DNA from: Aggregatilinea lenta
GTDB lineage: Bacteria > Chloroflexota > Anaerolineae > Aggregatilineales > Aggregatilineaceae
Assembly (NCBI RefSeq): GCF_003569045.1
Contig: NZ_BFCB01000003.1
Coordinates: forward strand, 1,674,001 to 1,738,000
Length of the DNA: 64,000 nucleotides
Direction: 5' to 3'
A program made the translations under genes and the position numbers. The stretch's first letter is position 1, and every line of letters begins with the position of its first letter. Shown one piece after another: positions 47,661 through 56,493 of this stretch. Below the pieces are notes generated by a model. The model saw nothing but the letters and a program-made list of their open reading frames with translations. It was not told the DNA's origin and did not search any database.

Positions 47661-48374
47661 ATGTTCGACTTTTCGGACCGGGTGGTGATGGTGACGGGCG
47701 CGGGTGGCAGCCTGGGCGCGGCGGTCGTGCGCACGTTTTACGCGGGCGGTGCGCAGGTCGTGCTGTCTGAGCGCGCGGCGGACAAAATCGAGGCGGCGCT
47801 GCCGGAGATCGCGCGGGACAGGGAGCGCGTGCTGCTTCACGCTGCCGATCAGAACGATCCGCAGGCGGTGGCCGGGCTTGTGGAGGCTGCGCTGGAACGC
47901 TTCGGGCAGATCGACGCGCTGGCGAACCTCGTGGGCGGCTTTGGGTTGTCGCCGGTGGCCGAGACGTCCGTCGCGCAGTGGGACTTCATGCTGACCCTGA
48001 ACGCACGCACGGCGTTTCTGGTCAGCCAGGCGGTGATCGCACCGATGCGCGCGCAGGGGACGGGGCGGATCGTGCATGTTGGGTCGCGCGCGGCGCTTGC
48101 AGGCAGCGCGAAGATGGCTGCCTACAGCGCGTCGAAGGCCGCGCTGATCCGGCTGGTAGAAAGCCTCGCCGCCGAGTTAAAACACGACGGTATCACCGTT
48201 AACTGCGTGCTGCCCGGCACGATTGATACGCCAAAGAACCGCGCCGAGATGGTCAACGCCGACCGGTCACGGTGGGTGACCGCGGAAGACGTGGCGAACG
48301 TGATCGCGTTCCTGGCCTCGGACGCGGCGCGGGCCGTGCAGGGGGCGGCGATCCCGGTCTACGGGCGAGGCTGA
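47661..48374 (+). CDS. Short-chain dehydrogenase/reductase (FabG-like)
   Basis: 237 residues starting 2 bases after the permease stop, with GGAGGCGGG upstream. Rossmann motif VVMVTGAGGSLGAAVV (TGxxxGxG), NLVGGFG in the NNAG position, and the catalytic Y-x-x-x-K in AAYSASKAALIRL with Ser upstream (VGSRAAL). NAD(P)-dependent alcohol/ketone oxidoreductase of unknown substrate. The altered NNAG (NLVG) is found in some families. Its position in a transporter operon is not typical. Confidence 0.87.
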   Translation: MFDFSDRVVMVTGAGGSLGAAVVRTFYAGGAQVVLSERAADKIEAALPEIARDRERVLLHAADQNDPQAVAGLVEAALERFGQIDALANLVGGFGLSPVAETSVAQWDFMLTLNARTAFLVSQAVIAPMRAQGTGRIVHVGSRAALAGSAKMAAYSASKAALIRLVESLAAELKHDGITVNCVLPGTIDTPKNRAEMVNADRSRWVTAEDVANVIAFLASDAARAVQGAAIPVYGRG

Positions 48375-48393
48375 GCACGTTCTTGCGTTTCAC

Positions 48394-48457
48394 CGTAGGG
48401 GCAAAGCTTGCTCTGCCCGCTGCCAAAAGCCGGGTAGGGCAAGCCCTACCCCCTACG
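48394..48457. repeat. Dispersed palindromic repeat, long form (copy 3)
   Basis: CGTAGGGGC at 48394-48402 and CCCCCTACG ending 48457, with inner palindromes GCAAAGCTTGCTCTGC and GTAGGGCAAGCCCTAC. Placed between a plus-strand and a minus-strand gene end. Confidence 0.7.
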
Positions 48458-48529
48458 TAAATTGAGACGGCAGACCGCTGCCGTATCCTCACCTGTAACG
48501 TATGGTAAGCCGCTGAACCCCGTTCCCCC

Positions 48530-49324
48530 TTAATCGAGCAAGAAGTCCAGCAGGATCTGGTTGAACGCCTCCGGCTGCTCCCAGAACGAAGCATGTCCCG
48601 CGCCCTCGATGACGTGCAGGTCCGCGTTGGGGACGCACTCCGCGATCGTCTCCGAATAGTGCACCGGCTTCAGAATGTCCCTTTCGCCCACGATGACGCA
48701 CGTCGGCTGCGCGATTTCCGGCAGGCGCGCGGTGGTGTCCATCGTGAGGAAGCAGCGGCAGAGCTGGATCACCGAGGGCAAATCGAGGGCTTTGGCGGCG
48801 TCGATGCGGCTGGTCAGGAACTCGTAGCGCGATCCAAAAAATGCCTCGCTGAAGTTCCAATACCACGTCGCGCGATAAAACATCTCGTGGTCCCCGGTCG
48901 CCGCAATGCGTGCCCAACTGTCCGCGATGGCGTCCAACATCGGCTCGACGTGGCTGACCGCGTCCGCGATGACCAGCTTCCGGCAGCGGTCGGGGTAGCG
49001 CAGGGCGAAGACCTGCGTCAGCTCGCCGCCGTACGAGATCCCGCCGATGTGCGCCGCCGGGATGTCGAGCGCGTCCATCAACGCGGCGAGGTCGTCCGCA
49101 TGCTGCGTCCAGGTGTAATCGGGATCGCCGGGCTGCCACTTCTGCGAGCGGCCCTGTCCGCGCATATCGTAGACCAGCACGCGCAGGTGCGGCGACAGGG
49201 CGGCGACCTGCGCGGCCCAGCTTCCCGTGCTGGCGATGATGCCATTGTTTAGGATCAGCGTGTCGGGGCCGCTGCCGTGCAGTTCGTAATACAGTTCCGC
49301 GCCGTTGGCGGTGAGGGTGGGCAT
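48530..49324 (-). CDS. Alpha/beta hydrolase
   Basis: 264 residues preceded by AAGGAG nine bases upstream. Motifs: LYYELHGSGPDTLILNNG, MRGQGRSQKW, the nucleophile GGISYGGEL with serine, VGERDILKPV with Asp, and the late histidine in IEGAGHASFWEQPEAF. Similar in plan to 3-oxoadipate enol-lactone hydrolases, but the substrate is unknown. Not part of a clear operon. Confidence 0.87.
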   Translation of the reverse strand: MPTLTANGAELYYELHGSGPDTLILNNGIIASTGSWAAQVAALSPHLRVLVYDMRGQGRSQKWQPGDPDYTWTQHADDLAALMDALDIPAAHIGGISYGGELTQVFALRYPDRCRKLVIADAVSHVEPMLDAIADSWARIAATGDHEMFYRATWYWNFSEAFFGSRYEFLTSRIDAAKALDLPSVIQLCRCFLTMDTTARLPEIAQPTCVIVGERDILKPVHYSETIAECVPNADLHVIEGAGHASFWEQPEAFNQILLDFLLD

Positions 49325-49529
49325 TGCTTAACACTCCTTAGCGCAAAAAATCTCTCTGGCTTCAGTGTAGCACCGGGAGTTGCAGGCCGGATACAGCGTT
49401 TCCCCGCCGGGCTGCCCAAAGATCCGTCTTCGGGCGGGGGTTGTTTCCGTCTTTCGGTGGATGTGCCGCGCGGGCAGGTCGCATACCATGAGCGTATCAA
49501 ACGCGATCGGCCTGTAGGAGCATCCCATC

Positions 49530-50075
49530 ATGGAAACGACCATCGACCGGGTTTACAACCCCGTGCAAAAAGACTATGCCACGTTTTTGAAGACCGCGAG
49601 CCAGACCGGCGGCGCACTGACGCTGATCGAGGTGGAGCTGGCTCCGTACGGTGGCAACGCGCTGCACCGCCATTCCGCGTTCAGCGAAGGGTTCGAGGTG
49701 CTCGATGGCGAGCTGAATGTGCAAGTCGGCGCGGCGCACAAGCTGCTGCGCGCCGGCGACCAAGCCCTCGTGCCACTCGGCGTCACCCACCGCTTCTACA
49801 GCACGTCGGACGCGCTCACCCGTTTTCTGGTCACGATCCAGCCCGGTCACCAGGGATTCGAGGAGAGCGTGCGCATCGCCTACGGGCTGGCAACCGACGG
49901 CCAGATGAACGCCAGCGGCGCGCCTAAAAACCCGCTGATTTTGGGCTTGCTGGCTGAAATGAGCGGGACCGAAGTGGCGGGGGCGATGGGGGTGCTGCGC
50001 CCTCTGATATCCGTGCTGGCACGCCTGGCCCGGCGGCGCGGCCTGGACCGTGCCCTTGCGGAGAAGTACCTGTAG
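49530..50075 (+). CDS. Cupin-domain protein
   Basis: 181 residues, GGAG eight bases upstream of ATG. Cupin motif 1 as GGNALHRHSAFSEGFEVLDGEL with two His and one Glu, motif 2 as PLGVTHRFYSTSDALTRF with the third His. Likely binds a metal and acts as a sugar or small-molecule binding protein or dioxygenase. C-terminal helical extension (about 135-181). Confidence 0.85.
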   Translation: METTIDRVYNPVQKDYATFLKTASQTGGALTLIEVELAPYGGNALHRHSAFSEGFEVLDGELNVQVGAAHKLLRAGDQALVPLGVTHRFYSTSDALTRFLVTIQPGHQGFEESVRIAYGLATDGQMNASGAPKNPLILGLLAEMSGTEVAGAMGVLRPLISVLARLARRRGLDRALAEKYL

Positions 50076-50104
50076 GCGCGGTGGCACGACGAGCACAACG
50101 TACG

Positions 50105-50141
50105 AAAAACGGGCCGGGCAGAAGTGAAGGCTGCCCGGCCC
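50105..50141 (-). terminator. Strong intrinsic terminator for the secreted-protein gene
   Basis: Stem GGGCCGGGCAG / CTGCCCGGCCC (50111-50121, 50131-50141) with a 9-base loop, followed on the minus strand by a G and a run of five T. Lies 24 bases after the end of the 50165-50659 gene. Confidence 0.87.
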
Positions 50142-50164
50142 GCTGGTAGGGGGTGGTAGGGTGG

Positions 50165-50659
50165 TTAGCCGCGCCGGATGCGCGGGGCCACGAGCGGCGT
50201 GTAGGTGATTGTCAGCGCGTCGTCGGTGACGTCCACGGCGGTGATGCGCCCGGTCGGGCCGTGCGTCTTGACGTAGTTGGCCCACGAGCTGGTGATGCTG
50301 GCGTTGATCTGCGCCAGCAGATCGTCAGAGGCCGGATCGCCGTCGATCAGCGCTTCGTCCACGGTCCACGTTACGCGGCCATTGGTGACTGCCGGGATCA
50401 GGGTGGTTTCCGTCACGTGCGTCGCGCCGTTACGGAAGGTCATCGTCGCGCTGATGACGACCTGGTCCGGCTGCAAATCGACGCTGAGGTCGTCCACGCT
50501 GCGCCGCCAGGGGTTGCTGACGCGGTAGCTGTCGTTGATGGCGTCTTCCGTGATGGATTTCGACTTGCTGCCGTCGCTCTGCGCGGCGGCGGGCAGCGCC
50601 ATCGCACCGAACGCGGCGATCATCAGCATCACACTCAGGATCTTGGTCAGGCGTTTCAT
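50165..50659 (-). CDS. Small secreted protein of unknown function
   Basis: 164 residues from the ATG at 50659 (GAGGAA about nine bases upstream). Signal peptide, about residues 1-27, ending AQSDG. Mature part of about 137 residues with mixed alpha/beta pattern (VDLQPDQVVISATMTFR, RVTWTVDEALIDGDPAS, RITAVDVTDDALTITYT). No cysteines, no known motif. Followed by its own terminator, so monocistronic. Confidence 0.75.
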   Translation of the reverse strand: MKRLTKILSVMLMIAAFGAMALPAAAQSDGSKSKSITEDAINDSYRVSNPWRRSVDDLSVDLQPDQVVISATMTFRNGATHVTETTLIPAVTNGRVTWTVDEALIDGDPASDDLLAQINASITSSWANYVKTHGPTGRITAVDVTDDALTITYTPLVAPRIRRG

Positions 50660-50890
50660 GGGTTCATTCCTCTCATTGGCTGCAGTGGTCAATTGCGATC
50701 AGTATGCGCCCCGGATGTTGTTGAAGTGTTATCGCTGGGCCCTGGTCTGTAAAATGTTCGTTACCCGGTTGTAATTGACGCGGCGCGCCCGGTCCGTGTA
50801 GAAGCGCCCAGCGCGTGTTATTATTGGGCGTTCGCAGTGCCTGCGCGTCGCGGGGCCACCGGCGGCCCCTCCCGGAGACAGCCTTTGACC

Positions 50891-53236
50891 ATGACCCTTT
50901 CGATTGTGCGCCGCCCCTGGTTTGGGCCGCTTTGTATCGCAGTGATCGTCCTGGCGTTTTTTGCCCACACGCTGATCCTTCCGGCAGGGGAAGCGCTGCC
51001 CGGCGACGACTTCGTGCAACAGTTTTACCCGTGGTTCCACTTCGTCGTGCAGAGCGTGCATGACACGGGCACGCTGCCGCTGTGGAATCCGCACCAGTTC
51101 CTGGGCAACAGCGTCGCCGCCAACCCGCAGATCGGCCTGTTCTATCCCCCCAACTGGCTGATGATCCCCTTCGGCGCGGACCACATTTATACGGCGCTGG
51201 CGTTCGTCATCGCGCTGCACGCGATATGGGCCGGATGGGGCATGTACGTGCTCATGCGGCTGTGGGGCGCGGATCGATCCGGGGCGTTCGTCGCGGCGCT
51301 ACTGCTGGCGACGGGCGGTTTTTTGACGGGGCGCGTGCGCGCTGGGCACTACTCGATGGTGACGGCTTACGCGTGGCTGCCGTGGGTGCTGGCGGGCTAC
51401 CGGCTGGCCTTGCAGCGCCACCGCTGGTACTGGGCGCTGCCGGGCGGTATGGCGCTGGGTATGGGCATCCTCTCCGGCTATCCGCAGTTGATCTACTTCC
51501 TGGGCATGGTGCTGGTGCTGCATGCGATCTACGAGATCGTGCGCATGCCGGCGCGCCCAGTGGTGACGCTGGTCGCGCGCCAACTGATCATCCTCGGCGT
51601 GGTCGGGCTGCTGCTTAGCACGGTGAGCTGGATGATCACAGTCGATTACCTGCCTAAAGCCTCCCGCGAGAACCAACAGTCGTACAGCTTTGCCAACGAG
51701 CAGTCGATGCCCGCCAATCGGCTGGCGCTGCTGGCGATCCCGAATCTGCTCGGCGCGCGGCTGGAGACGGATACCCCGCCCGGCTATTGGGGTGAAGCAC
51801 CGTACTTCGAGGAATCCCTGGCCTATACGGGGCTGCTGCCGCTGCTGGCGCTGCTGCTGGTGCCGTTCCTGCGCGAGCGGCGGCTGTGGCTGTTCGCGGC
51901 GGTGGCCGTGCTGGGTATTCTGCTCAGCCTGGGCTTCGACGGCGTGTTGTGGCTGGCGCTGTACCGCTGGTTCCCGGTTTTGCGCAACTTCCGGGGCGCG
52001 GCGCGCGCGCTGGCGCTGACGAATCTGGGGCTGGCGGCACTGATGGCACTGGTGATCACCGTCCTGGCGCGGACTCCACTGGCCCGGCGGCAGATCGTGC
52101 TGCGTCCGCTGGTGACGCGGCTGATTCCGGCGCTGCTGGCGGTCCTGTGGATCGGGGCGCTCGCCCTGACCGTCGCCAATTCGCTGCTGCAAGACGGGAC
52201 CGAGAGCGCCCTGCGTGCGGCGACGATGGCGCGCCAGTTGGGGCTGGCCGGGGTCTACCTGGCGCTGGCCGGGTTCGCGCTGTGGCTGTGGACCGACGAG
52301 CGGCCCCAGGCGGCGCGCTGGGCCGTGGCCGTGATGGTGGTCGTGACCGTCCTGGATATGTGGCACATCGCGTGGCCGCTGACCTACACCACCGAAACGC
52401 AGTTCTCGCCGCCGTGGGCCAACGCCGCCGTGGACATTCCGGTCGGCGAAGCCGCCGCCTACGGGCGCGTGATGCAAATGTCGCCGCCGCCGGGTATCCC
52501 CAACGGCGCGACGTGGACCGGGCACCAGTCGCCGCAGGGCTACGATCCGTCCGCTCCGGCGGGCTGGGCGACGCTGAACCTGGACGCGACGTGGAACCCC
52601 GCCAGTCCGATCAACCGGCTGTTCGGCGTGAAGTACGTCATTTCCGGCACGGAGCTGAAGAACTACGGCTTCGGCGGCACGGAAGATTGGGACCTGATCG
52701 GCATCCGCGACGGGCTGGTGTTCTACGAAAATCCCGATCCCCTGCCGCGCGCGTTCGTCGTGTCCGCGTATGAGGTCGTGCCGGACGAAACCGCCGCGCG
52801 CCAGCGCATCGGCAGCGGCGACATGAGCACGGGCGAGACAGTCGTACTGGCGACGGAACCGGGCTGCACGGTGGATGGCAGCGGCGGCACGGCGACCATC
52901 ACGCATTACGAGCCGAACAGCGTCACGGTCGATGTAGAGGCGGATGGGTCGGGGCTGCTGGTGCTGTCCGACCAGTATGACGACGACTGGAAAGTGACCG
53001 TCGATGGCGAGGACGCCGATCTGCTTCAGGCGGACATCGCGCTGCGGGCCGTATGTGTGCCCGATGGCGCGCATACCGTGCGTTTCGACTACCGCCCCTG
53101 GACGGTGACGGTTGGCGCGGTCGTGACGCTGGTCGGCTGGGCGCTAATGATCCCGGCGGGCGTGGTGCTGGTCCGGCGCTGGCGGCGCGACACACCTACC
53201 GCCGACCTCGACGACGACCAGGATGAGGTCGCATGA
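50891..53236 (+). CDS. YfhO-like polytopic membrane protein
   Basis: 781 residues from the ATG at 50891; a frame start 54 bases earlier is less likely. About twelve transmembrane helices resembling the YfhO family of GT-C-type glycosyltransferase-like proteins: PGDDFVQQFYPWFHFVVQSV in the first loop, then GYPQLIYFLGMVL and FRGAARALALTNLGLAAL. The C-terminal 200 residues, outside the membrane, end with LSDQYDDDWKVTVDGED, a pattern typical of this family. Probably adds sugars to envelope polymers. The stop overlaps the BTAD gene by 4 bases. Confidence 0.82.
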   Translation: MTLSIVRRPWFGPLCIAVIVLAFFAHTLILPAGEALPGDDFVQQFYPWFHFVVQSVHDTGTLPLWNPHQFLGNSVAANPQIGLFYPPNWLMIPFGADHIYTALAFVIALHAIWAGWGMYVLMRLWGADRSGAFVAALLLATGGFLTGRVRAGHYSMVTAYAWLPWVLAGYRLALQRHRWYWALPGGMALGMGILSGYPQLIYFLGMVLVLHAIYEIVRMPARPVVTLVARQLIILGVVGLLLSTVSWMITVDYLPKASRENQQSYSFANEQSMPANRLALLAIPNLLGARLETDTPPGYWGEAPYFEESLAYTGLLPLLALLLVPFLRERRLWLFAAVAVLGILLSLGFDGVLWLALYRWFPVLRNFRGAARALALTNLGLAALMALVITVLARTPLARRQIVLRPLVTRLIPALLAVLWIGALALTVANSLLQDGTESALRAATMARQLGLAGVYLALAGFALWLWTDERPQAARWAVAVMVVVTVLDMWHIAWPLTYTTETQFSPPWANAAVDIPVGEAAAYGRVMQMSPPPGIPNGATWTGHQSPQGYDPSAPAGWATLNLDATWNPASPINRLFGVKYVISGTELKNYGFGGTEDWDLIGIRDGLVFYENPDPLPRAFVVSAYEVVPDETAARQRIGSGDMSTGETVVLATEPGCTVDGSGGTATITHYEPNSVTVDVEADGSGLLVLSDQYDDDWKVTVDGEDADLLQADIALRAVCVPDGAHTVRFDYRPWTVTVGAVVTLVGWALMIPAGVVLVRRWRRDTPTADLDDDQDEVA

Positions 53237-54033
53237 GCACCCTGCGCGTCCAGACGCTTGGCATGTTCCGGGTGTGGATCGACGACGAGCCGCTGCCGGG
53301 TACGGTATGGAAGCGCGAAAAGGCGCAGCGTCTGTTCCAGTTTTTCATCACCGCCCTGCTGAACGACAGCCATCAGGTGCTGCCCAAAGAGCGCATCGTT
53401 GCGGACCTGTGGCCCACGCTGGACGAGACGCGCGCCGACCGCGACTTCAAGGTGGCGCTCAACGCGCTCAACGACGCGCTGGAACCGGATCGTTCGTCGC
53501 GGTCGCTGTCGTCGTACATTGTGCGCTATGGGCTGGCGTATGGCCTGGACCCCGACGCGGACATTCACATCGACGCGGATGAGTTCCGGCGCGGCCTGAA
53601 GACGGCGGCGCGCCTGGAAACGGATGATGTGGACGCGGCCATCGACGCCTACCGCGACGCGATCGATCGCTACGCGGGCGACTATCTGCCCGACGCGCTG
53701 TACGAGGACTGGGCCAGTCTGGAACGCGAGCGGCTGCAAACGCTTTATCTGTCGGGCGCGATGCGGCTGGCGGCGCTGCTGCTTCAGCGCGAGGGCTACC
53801 AGGAGGCGGTGCATCTGTGCCAGTCGGTGCTGGTGCTGGATCGTTACTGGGAGGAAGCATACCGGCTGATGATGCTCAGCCACGCCATGCGCGGCAACCG
53901 TCCGCTGGCGATGCGCGCCTACGAGCAGTGCCGTGCCGTGCTGGACGAGGGCCTGGGCCTGGACCCTATGCGCGAAACCGTGGACCTCTACGAACAGATC
54001 GTGCATGGCGACAAGTTAGTCGTTGGTCGTTAG
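53233..54033 (+). CDS. BTAD-domain transcriptional regulator (SARP-like)
   Basis: 266 residues. An N-terminal winged-helix DNA-binding domain (MSTLRVQTLGMFRVWIDDEP, FITALLNDSHQVLPKERIVA, WPTLDETRADRDFKVALNAL) and a bacterial transcriptional activator domain (about 110-260) with YAGDYLPDALYEDWASLERE and the TPR-like repeats at the end. SARP-type proteins activate secondary-metabolism genes. It is translationally coupled to the YfhO-like gene (ATGA overlap), which is unusual. It lies just upstream of the PHA and lipid genes and could control them. Confidence 0.9.
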   Translation: MSTLRVQTLGMFRVWIDDEPLPGTVWKREKAQRLFQFFITALLNDSHQVLPKERIVADLWPTLDETRADRDFKVALNALNDALEPDRSSRSLSSYIVRYGLAYGLDPDADIHIDADEFRRGLKTAARLETDDVDAAIDAYRDAIDRYAGDYLPDALYEDWASLERERLQTLYLSGAMRLAALLLQREGYQEAVHLCQSVLVLDRYWEEAYRLMMLSHAMRGNRPLAMRAYEQCRAVLDEGLGLDPMRETVDLYEQIVHGDKLVVGR

Positions 54034-54135
54034 TTGTTGGTTGTCAGTCAAAAACGGGATCTGCCGTTTGTACGGAATGCGGCGAGAACCGGCTTTTGCC
54101 TTTCACTAAAAACTGAAAACTAACCACTGAAAACT
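54010..54135. repeat. Short GTTAGT/GTTGGT-type tandem repeats and ACTGAAAACT copies
   Basis: The end of the BTAD gene runs into a stretch of near-repeats TTAGTCGTTGG-TCGTTAGTTGTTGG, followed by ACTGAAAACT twice (about 54112 and 54126). Low-complexity intergenic DNA of unknown role. Confidence 0.45.
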
Positions 54136-54206
54136 GTTGTTTGAGACCCGGTTGCAACTGGGTCCGTGTATACCCTTGAAAAAGGACGAAGGCCGGAGAG
54201 AGTTTG

Positions 54207-54692
54207 ATGAATCAGGAAGTCGTCTCGTTTGTGTTGCGCTTCGTGCGTGAGGGGGACAATGAGCAGGCGCGCTGGCGCGGCGTGATTAAGCACGTGCAGA
54301 GCGACGATACCGCGGACTTCGCGCGGTTCAACGACGCGCTGGAATTCATGCAGGAGCGCGTCAACGACACGATCCGGCAGTCGTTTGCGTCCGACGAGCA
54401 GCCCACGCCCGACAAGATGTTCGCGGAGACGGCGCGGCTGTGGGGCGAGATGGCTCCGCGGTATACCGACATCATGCTGCAATCGATGGAAGTGTTTTTG
54501 GAGCAGGGGCGGCGCATGGGCGAAACGCTGGCCGATTCGCTGGCGAATCGCGCTGTCGCCGCGCAGCAGTCCGACCAGAGCCAGCAGGGGCGGCTGATCT
54601 CGATCATTGAGCGGCTGGCTGGGCAGGTGGAAACGCTGACCTCTAAGGTCGATGAGCTTGAGGAGCGACTGCGCGATGAGCCGACCGACTGA
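54207..54692 (+). CDS. PhaE-like small subunit or phasin-type protein
   Basis: 161 residues from the ATG at 54207, GGAGAG upstream. Entirely helical: charged amphipathic helices and a C-terminal coiled coil (IERLAGQVETLTSKVDELEE). Resembles PhaE or phasin proteins in plan only. Located directly before the second small coiled-coil gene (16-base overlap) and phaC, so it likely belongs to the PHA granule or synthase. No catalytic motifs. Confidence 0.6.
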   Translation: MNQEVVSFVLRFVREGDNEQARWRGVIKHVQSDDTADFARFNDALEFMQERVNDTIRQSFASDEQPTPDKMFAETARLWGEMAPRYTDIMLQSMEVFLEQGRRMGETLADSLANRAVAAQQSDQSQQGRLISIIERLAGQVETLTSKVDELEERLRDEPTD

Positions 54693-54984
54693 CTCCGGCC
54701 TGCGCGAAGGCGTCGAGGCGTGGGAGCGCGAGGCCGCCGCGTACTGGGATAACCTGACGCGCTCGCCCGACTTCTTGCGGCGCGTGGGCTACCAGCTCAG
54801 CCGCAGCCTGCAGTCGCAGCAGCAGATCACCGCGTCGTTCGAGGCGTTCGTGCTCAGTATGGCGGGTATGCAGGATCAGACCGCGCGCGAGCTGTACCTG
54901 CTCGAACAGCTCGAACAGCGCCTTGACGTGCTGGCCGGGCGGATCGACCGGCTGGAAGATACGCTCTCCGGCGATGACGACTGA
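54676..54984 (+). CDS. PhaE-like coiled-coil protein
   Basis: 102 residues; the ATG at 54676 lies inside the previous gene and the end overlaps phaC by 11 bases. Contains WEREAAAYWDNLTRSPDFLR, then LYLLEQLEQRLDVLAGRIDR, a terminal leucine-rich coiled coil like that at the C terminus of class III PhaE. Likely the small regulatory subunit of the synthase. Confidence 0.65.
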   Translation: MSRPTDSGLREGVEAWEREAAAYWDNLTRSPDFLRRVGYQLSRSLQSQQQITASFEAFVLSMAGMQDQTARELYLLEQLEQRLDVLAGRIDRLEDTLSGDDD

Positions 54985-56056
54985 CGCGTTGTTCGACCGT
55001 TGGGCCGACCTGTGGGGCGCGGGGATGCGCGAGGTATGGACCGGCTACACCACCGCGCAGGATACGATCCTGGCGCAAGGGCGCGCCCTGGTGGGCCAGA
55101 CGCCCGCCGAGGTCGTGCACACGGAAGGTCACGTGCGCGTGCTGCGTTATACGCCGCTGGTCGAGCGCCCGCTTCCGGTCCCCGTGCTGTGTGTGCCCTC
55201 GCTGATCAACCACTACTACGTGATGGACCTCATCCCAGAGCGCAGCCTCGTGCGCTCGATGCTCGAACGCGGCATCGACGTATATATGCTCGACTGGGGC
55301 ATAGCCACCGAAGCCGATCGCTCGATCACGATGGACGACTTCATCACGGAGCGGCTGGGCCGCGCGATCCGCGTCGTGCGCGAGCAGTCCGGCCAGCCCG
55401 CGATTTCGCTGCTCGGGTACTGCATGGGCGGGCTGATGTCGTCGCTGTACAGCGTGCTGTTTCCGCAGGACGTGGCGACGCTGATCAACCTCGCCGGGCC
55501 GATCAACTACCACGACGACGGCATCTACAGCCTGTGGACGCGCCGAGAGTGGCTCAACGTCGATCTGATGGTCGATACGCTGGGCAACATCCCGGCGGAG
55601 CTGCTGAACGTCACGTTCAAGCTGGTGCGGCCCACGGACGAGATCGTGCGCGCGCTCGACTGGTGGGAGCACCGCGACGACCCGGCATTCACGCGACGCT
55701 TCGTCGCCATGCAGCTTTGGACCAACGACCCCACGCCGTTTCCCGGCGAGGTCTTCCGTAAGTACATCAAGGAGTTCTACCAGGAAAATCGCCTGATGCG
55801 AGGCGATCTGACGATTGCCGGGCAGCCGGTCGACCTGGGGAGGCTGGCGCTCCCCACGCTGACTATCGCTGCGCGGCGCGATCACATCGCGCCGTGGCGC
55901 TCCGTGGCGGCGCTGCACGATCTGGCAGGCAGCGCGGACAAGGAACTACTCATCATCGAGCGCGGGCACATCGGTATGGTGATGGGCAGCGACGCACCCC
56001 GCAAGCTCTGGCCGCGCCTGGGCGACTGGTTGGTTGCTCGGTCGGGCGCGCGCTGA
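54974..56056 (+). CDS. phaC: Poly(3-hydroxyalkanoate) synthase, class III type
   Basis: 360 residues from ATG at 54974, the usual size for class III PhaC. Polymerises hydroxyacyl-CoA into PHA on granules. Catalytic triad as known: nucleophile C150 in the lipase-like box LLGYCMGGL, D303 in ARRDHIAPW and H332 in ERGHIGMVMG. The neighbouring helical subunits are the expected partners. An (R)-specific reductase candidate is at 58470. The start overlaps the preceding gene. Confidence 0.9.
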   Translation: MTTDALFDRWADLWGAGMREVWTGYTTAQDTILAQGRALVGQTPAEVVHTEGHVRVLRYTPLVERPLPVPVLCVPSLINHYYVMDLIPERSLVRSMLERGIDVYMLDWGIATEADRSITMDDFITERLGRAIRVVREQSGQPAISLLGYCMGGLMSSLYSVLFPQDVATLINLAGPINYHDDGIYSLWTRREWLNVDLMVDTLGNIPAELLNVTFKLVRPTDEIVRALDWWEHRDDPAFTRRFVAMQLWTNDPTPFPGEVFRKYIKEFYQENRLMRGDLTIAGQPVDLGRLALPTLTIAARRDHIAPWRSVAALHDLAGSADKELLIIERGHIGMVMGSDAPRKLWPRLGDWLVARSGAR

Positions 56057-56124
56057 TGCCCGGTTTTTCTCACCCCACTCTAGCTTTTCTGGTACACTGA
56101 GATCATCTGACCACGGAGGGCACG

Positions 56125-56433
56125 ATGAGAAACCGGGCGACATTCACCGATCGACTCCTGCTGCGGCTGTGGCGCACCCGCGCCGTGCAGGGCCTCGTCC
56201 TGGCGGGCGCAGCATGGCTGCTGCAAATGCTGCGGCGACGGGGCGGCTCGACGCTGAACTTCGGCTTCGAGTCGCCGCCTGTACTGGACGCGCTTGACCG
56301 CTTCGTGCGCGAGCGGGGCGCGGGTCCGCGCGTGGTCGATATGCCCCCCACGCCCGTTGACACATCTACCCAGACGCCGCCCGATTCGCGCGCGACGGAT
56401 ACGTCCCCGGTCGATCTGCCGCCCTCAACTTGA
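56125..56433 (+). CDS. Small hypothetical protein
   Basis: 102 residues preceded by GGAGGG. A hydrophobic helix near residues 22-38 (VQGLVLAGAAWLLQML) and an Arg-rich flank suggest membrane attachment. The C terminus is Pro/Thr/Asp-rich and looks disordered. No family recognised. The stop codon overlaps an FNR-type box. Confidence 0.55.
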   Translation: MRNRATFTDRLLLRLWRTRAVQGLVLAGAAWLLQMLRRRGGSTLNFGFESPPVLDALDRFVRERGAGPRVVDMPPTPVDTSTQTPPDSRATDTSPVDLPPST

Positions 56434-56443
56434 TCTGGATCAA
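56430..56443 (+). promoter_or_regulatory. FNR/CRP-family binding site TTGAT-N4-ATCAA
   Basis: TTGATCTGGATCAA is an exact match to the FNR consensus and a perfect dyad except for its two-base centre. It lies 51-64 bases before the start of the YwiC-like gene at 56494 (66-79 before the alternative ATG at 56509). That is a plausible place for an activator. Suggests oxygen or nitrogen-oxide control. Confidence 0.6.
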
Positions 56444-56493
56444 GGGTGGGGCGCTCGCCCACGCTAGACTGGGTTTATCGCCTGTATGCAGCC

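Noticed and set aside
51299-53074. Opposite-strand frame across the YfhO-like gene
   Set aside because: Arg/Gln/His-rich and antisense to a clear membrane protein.
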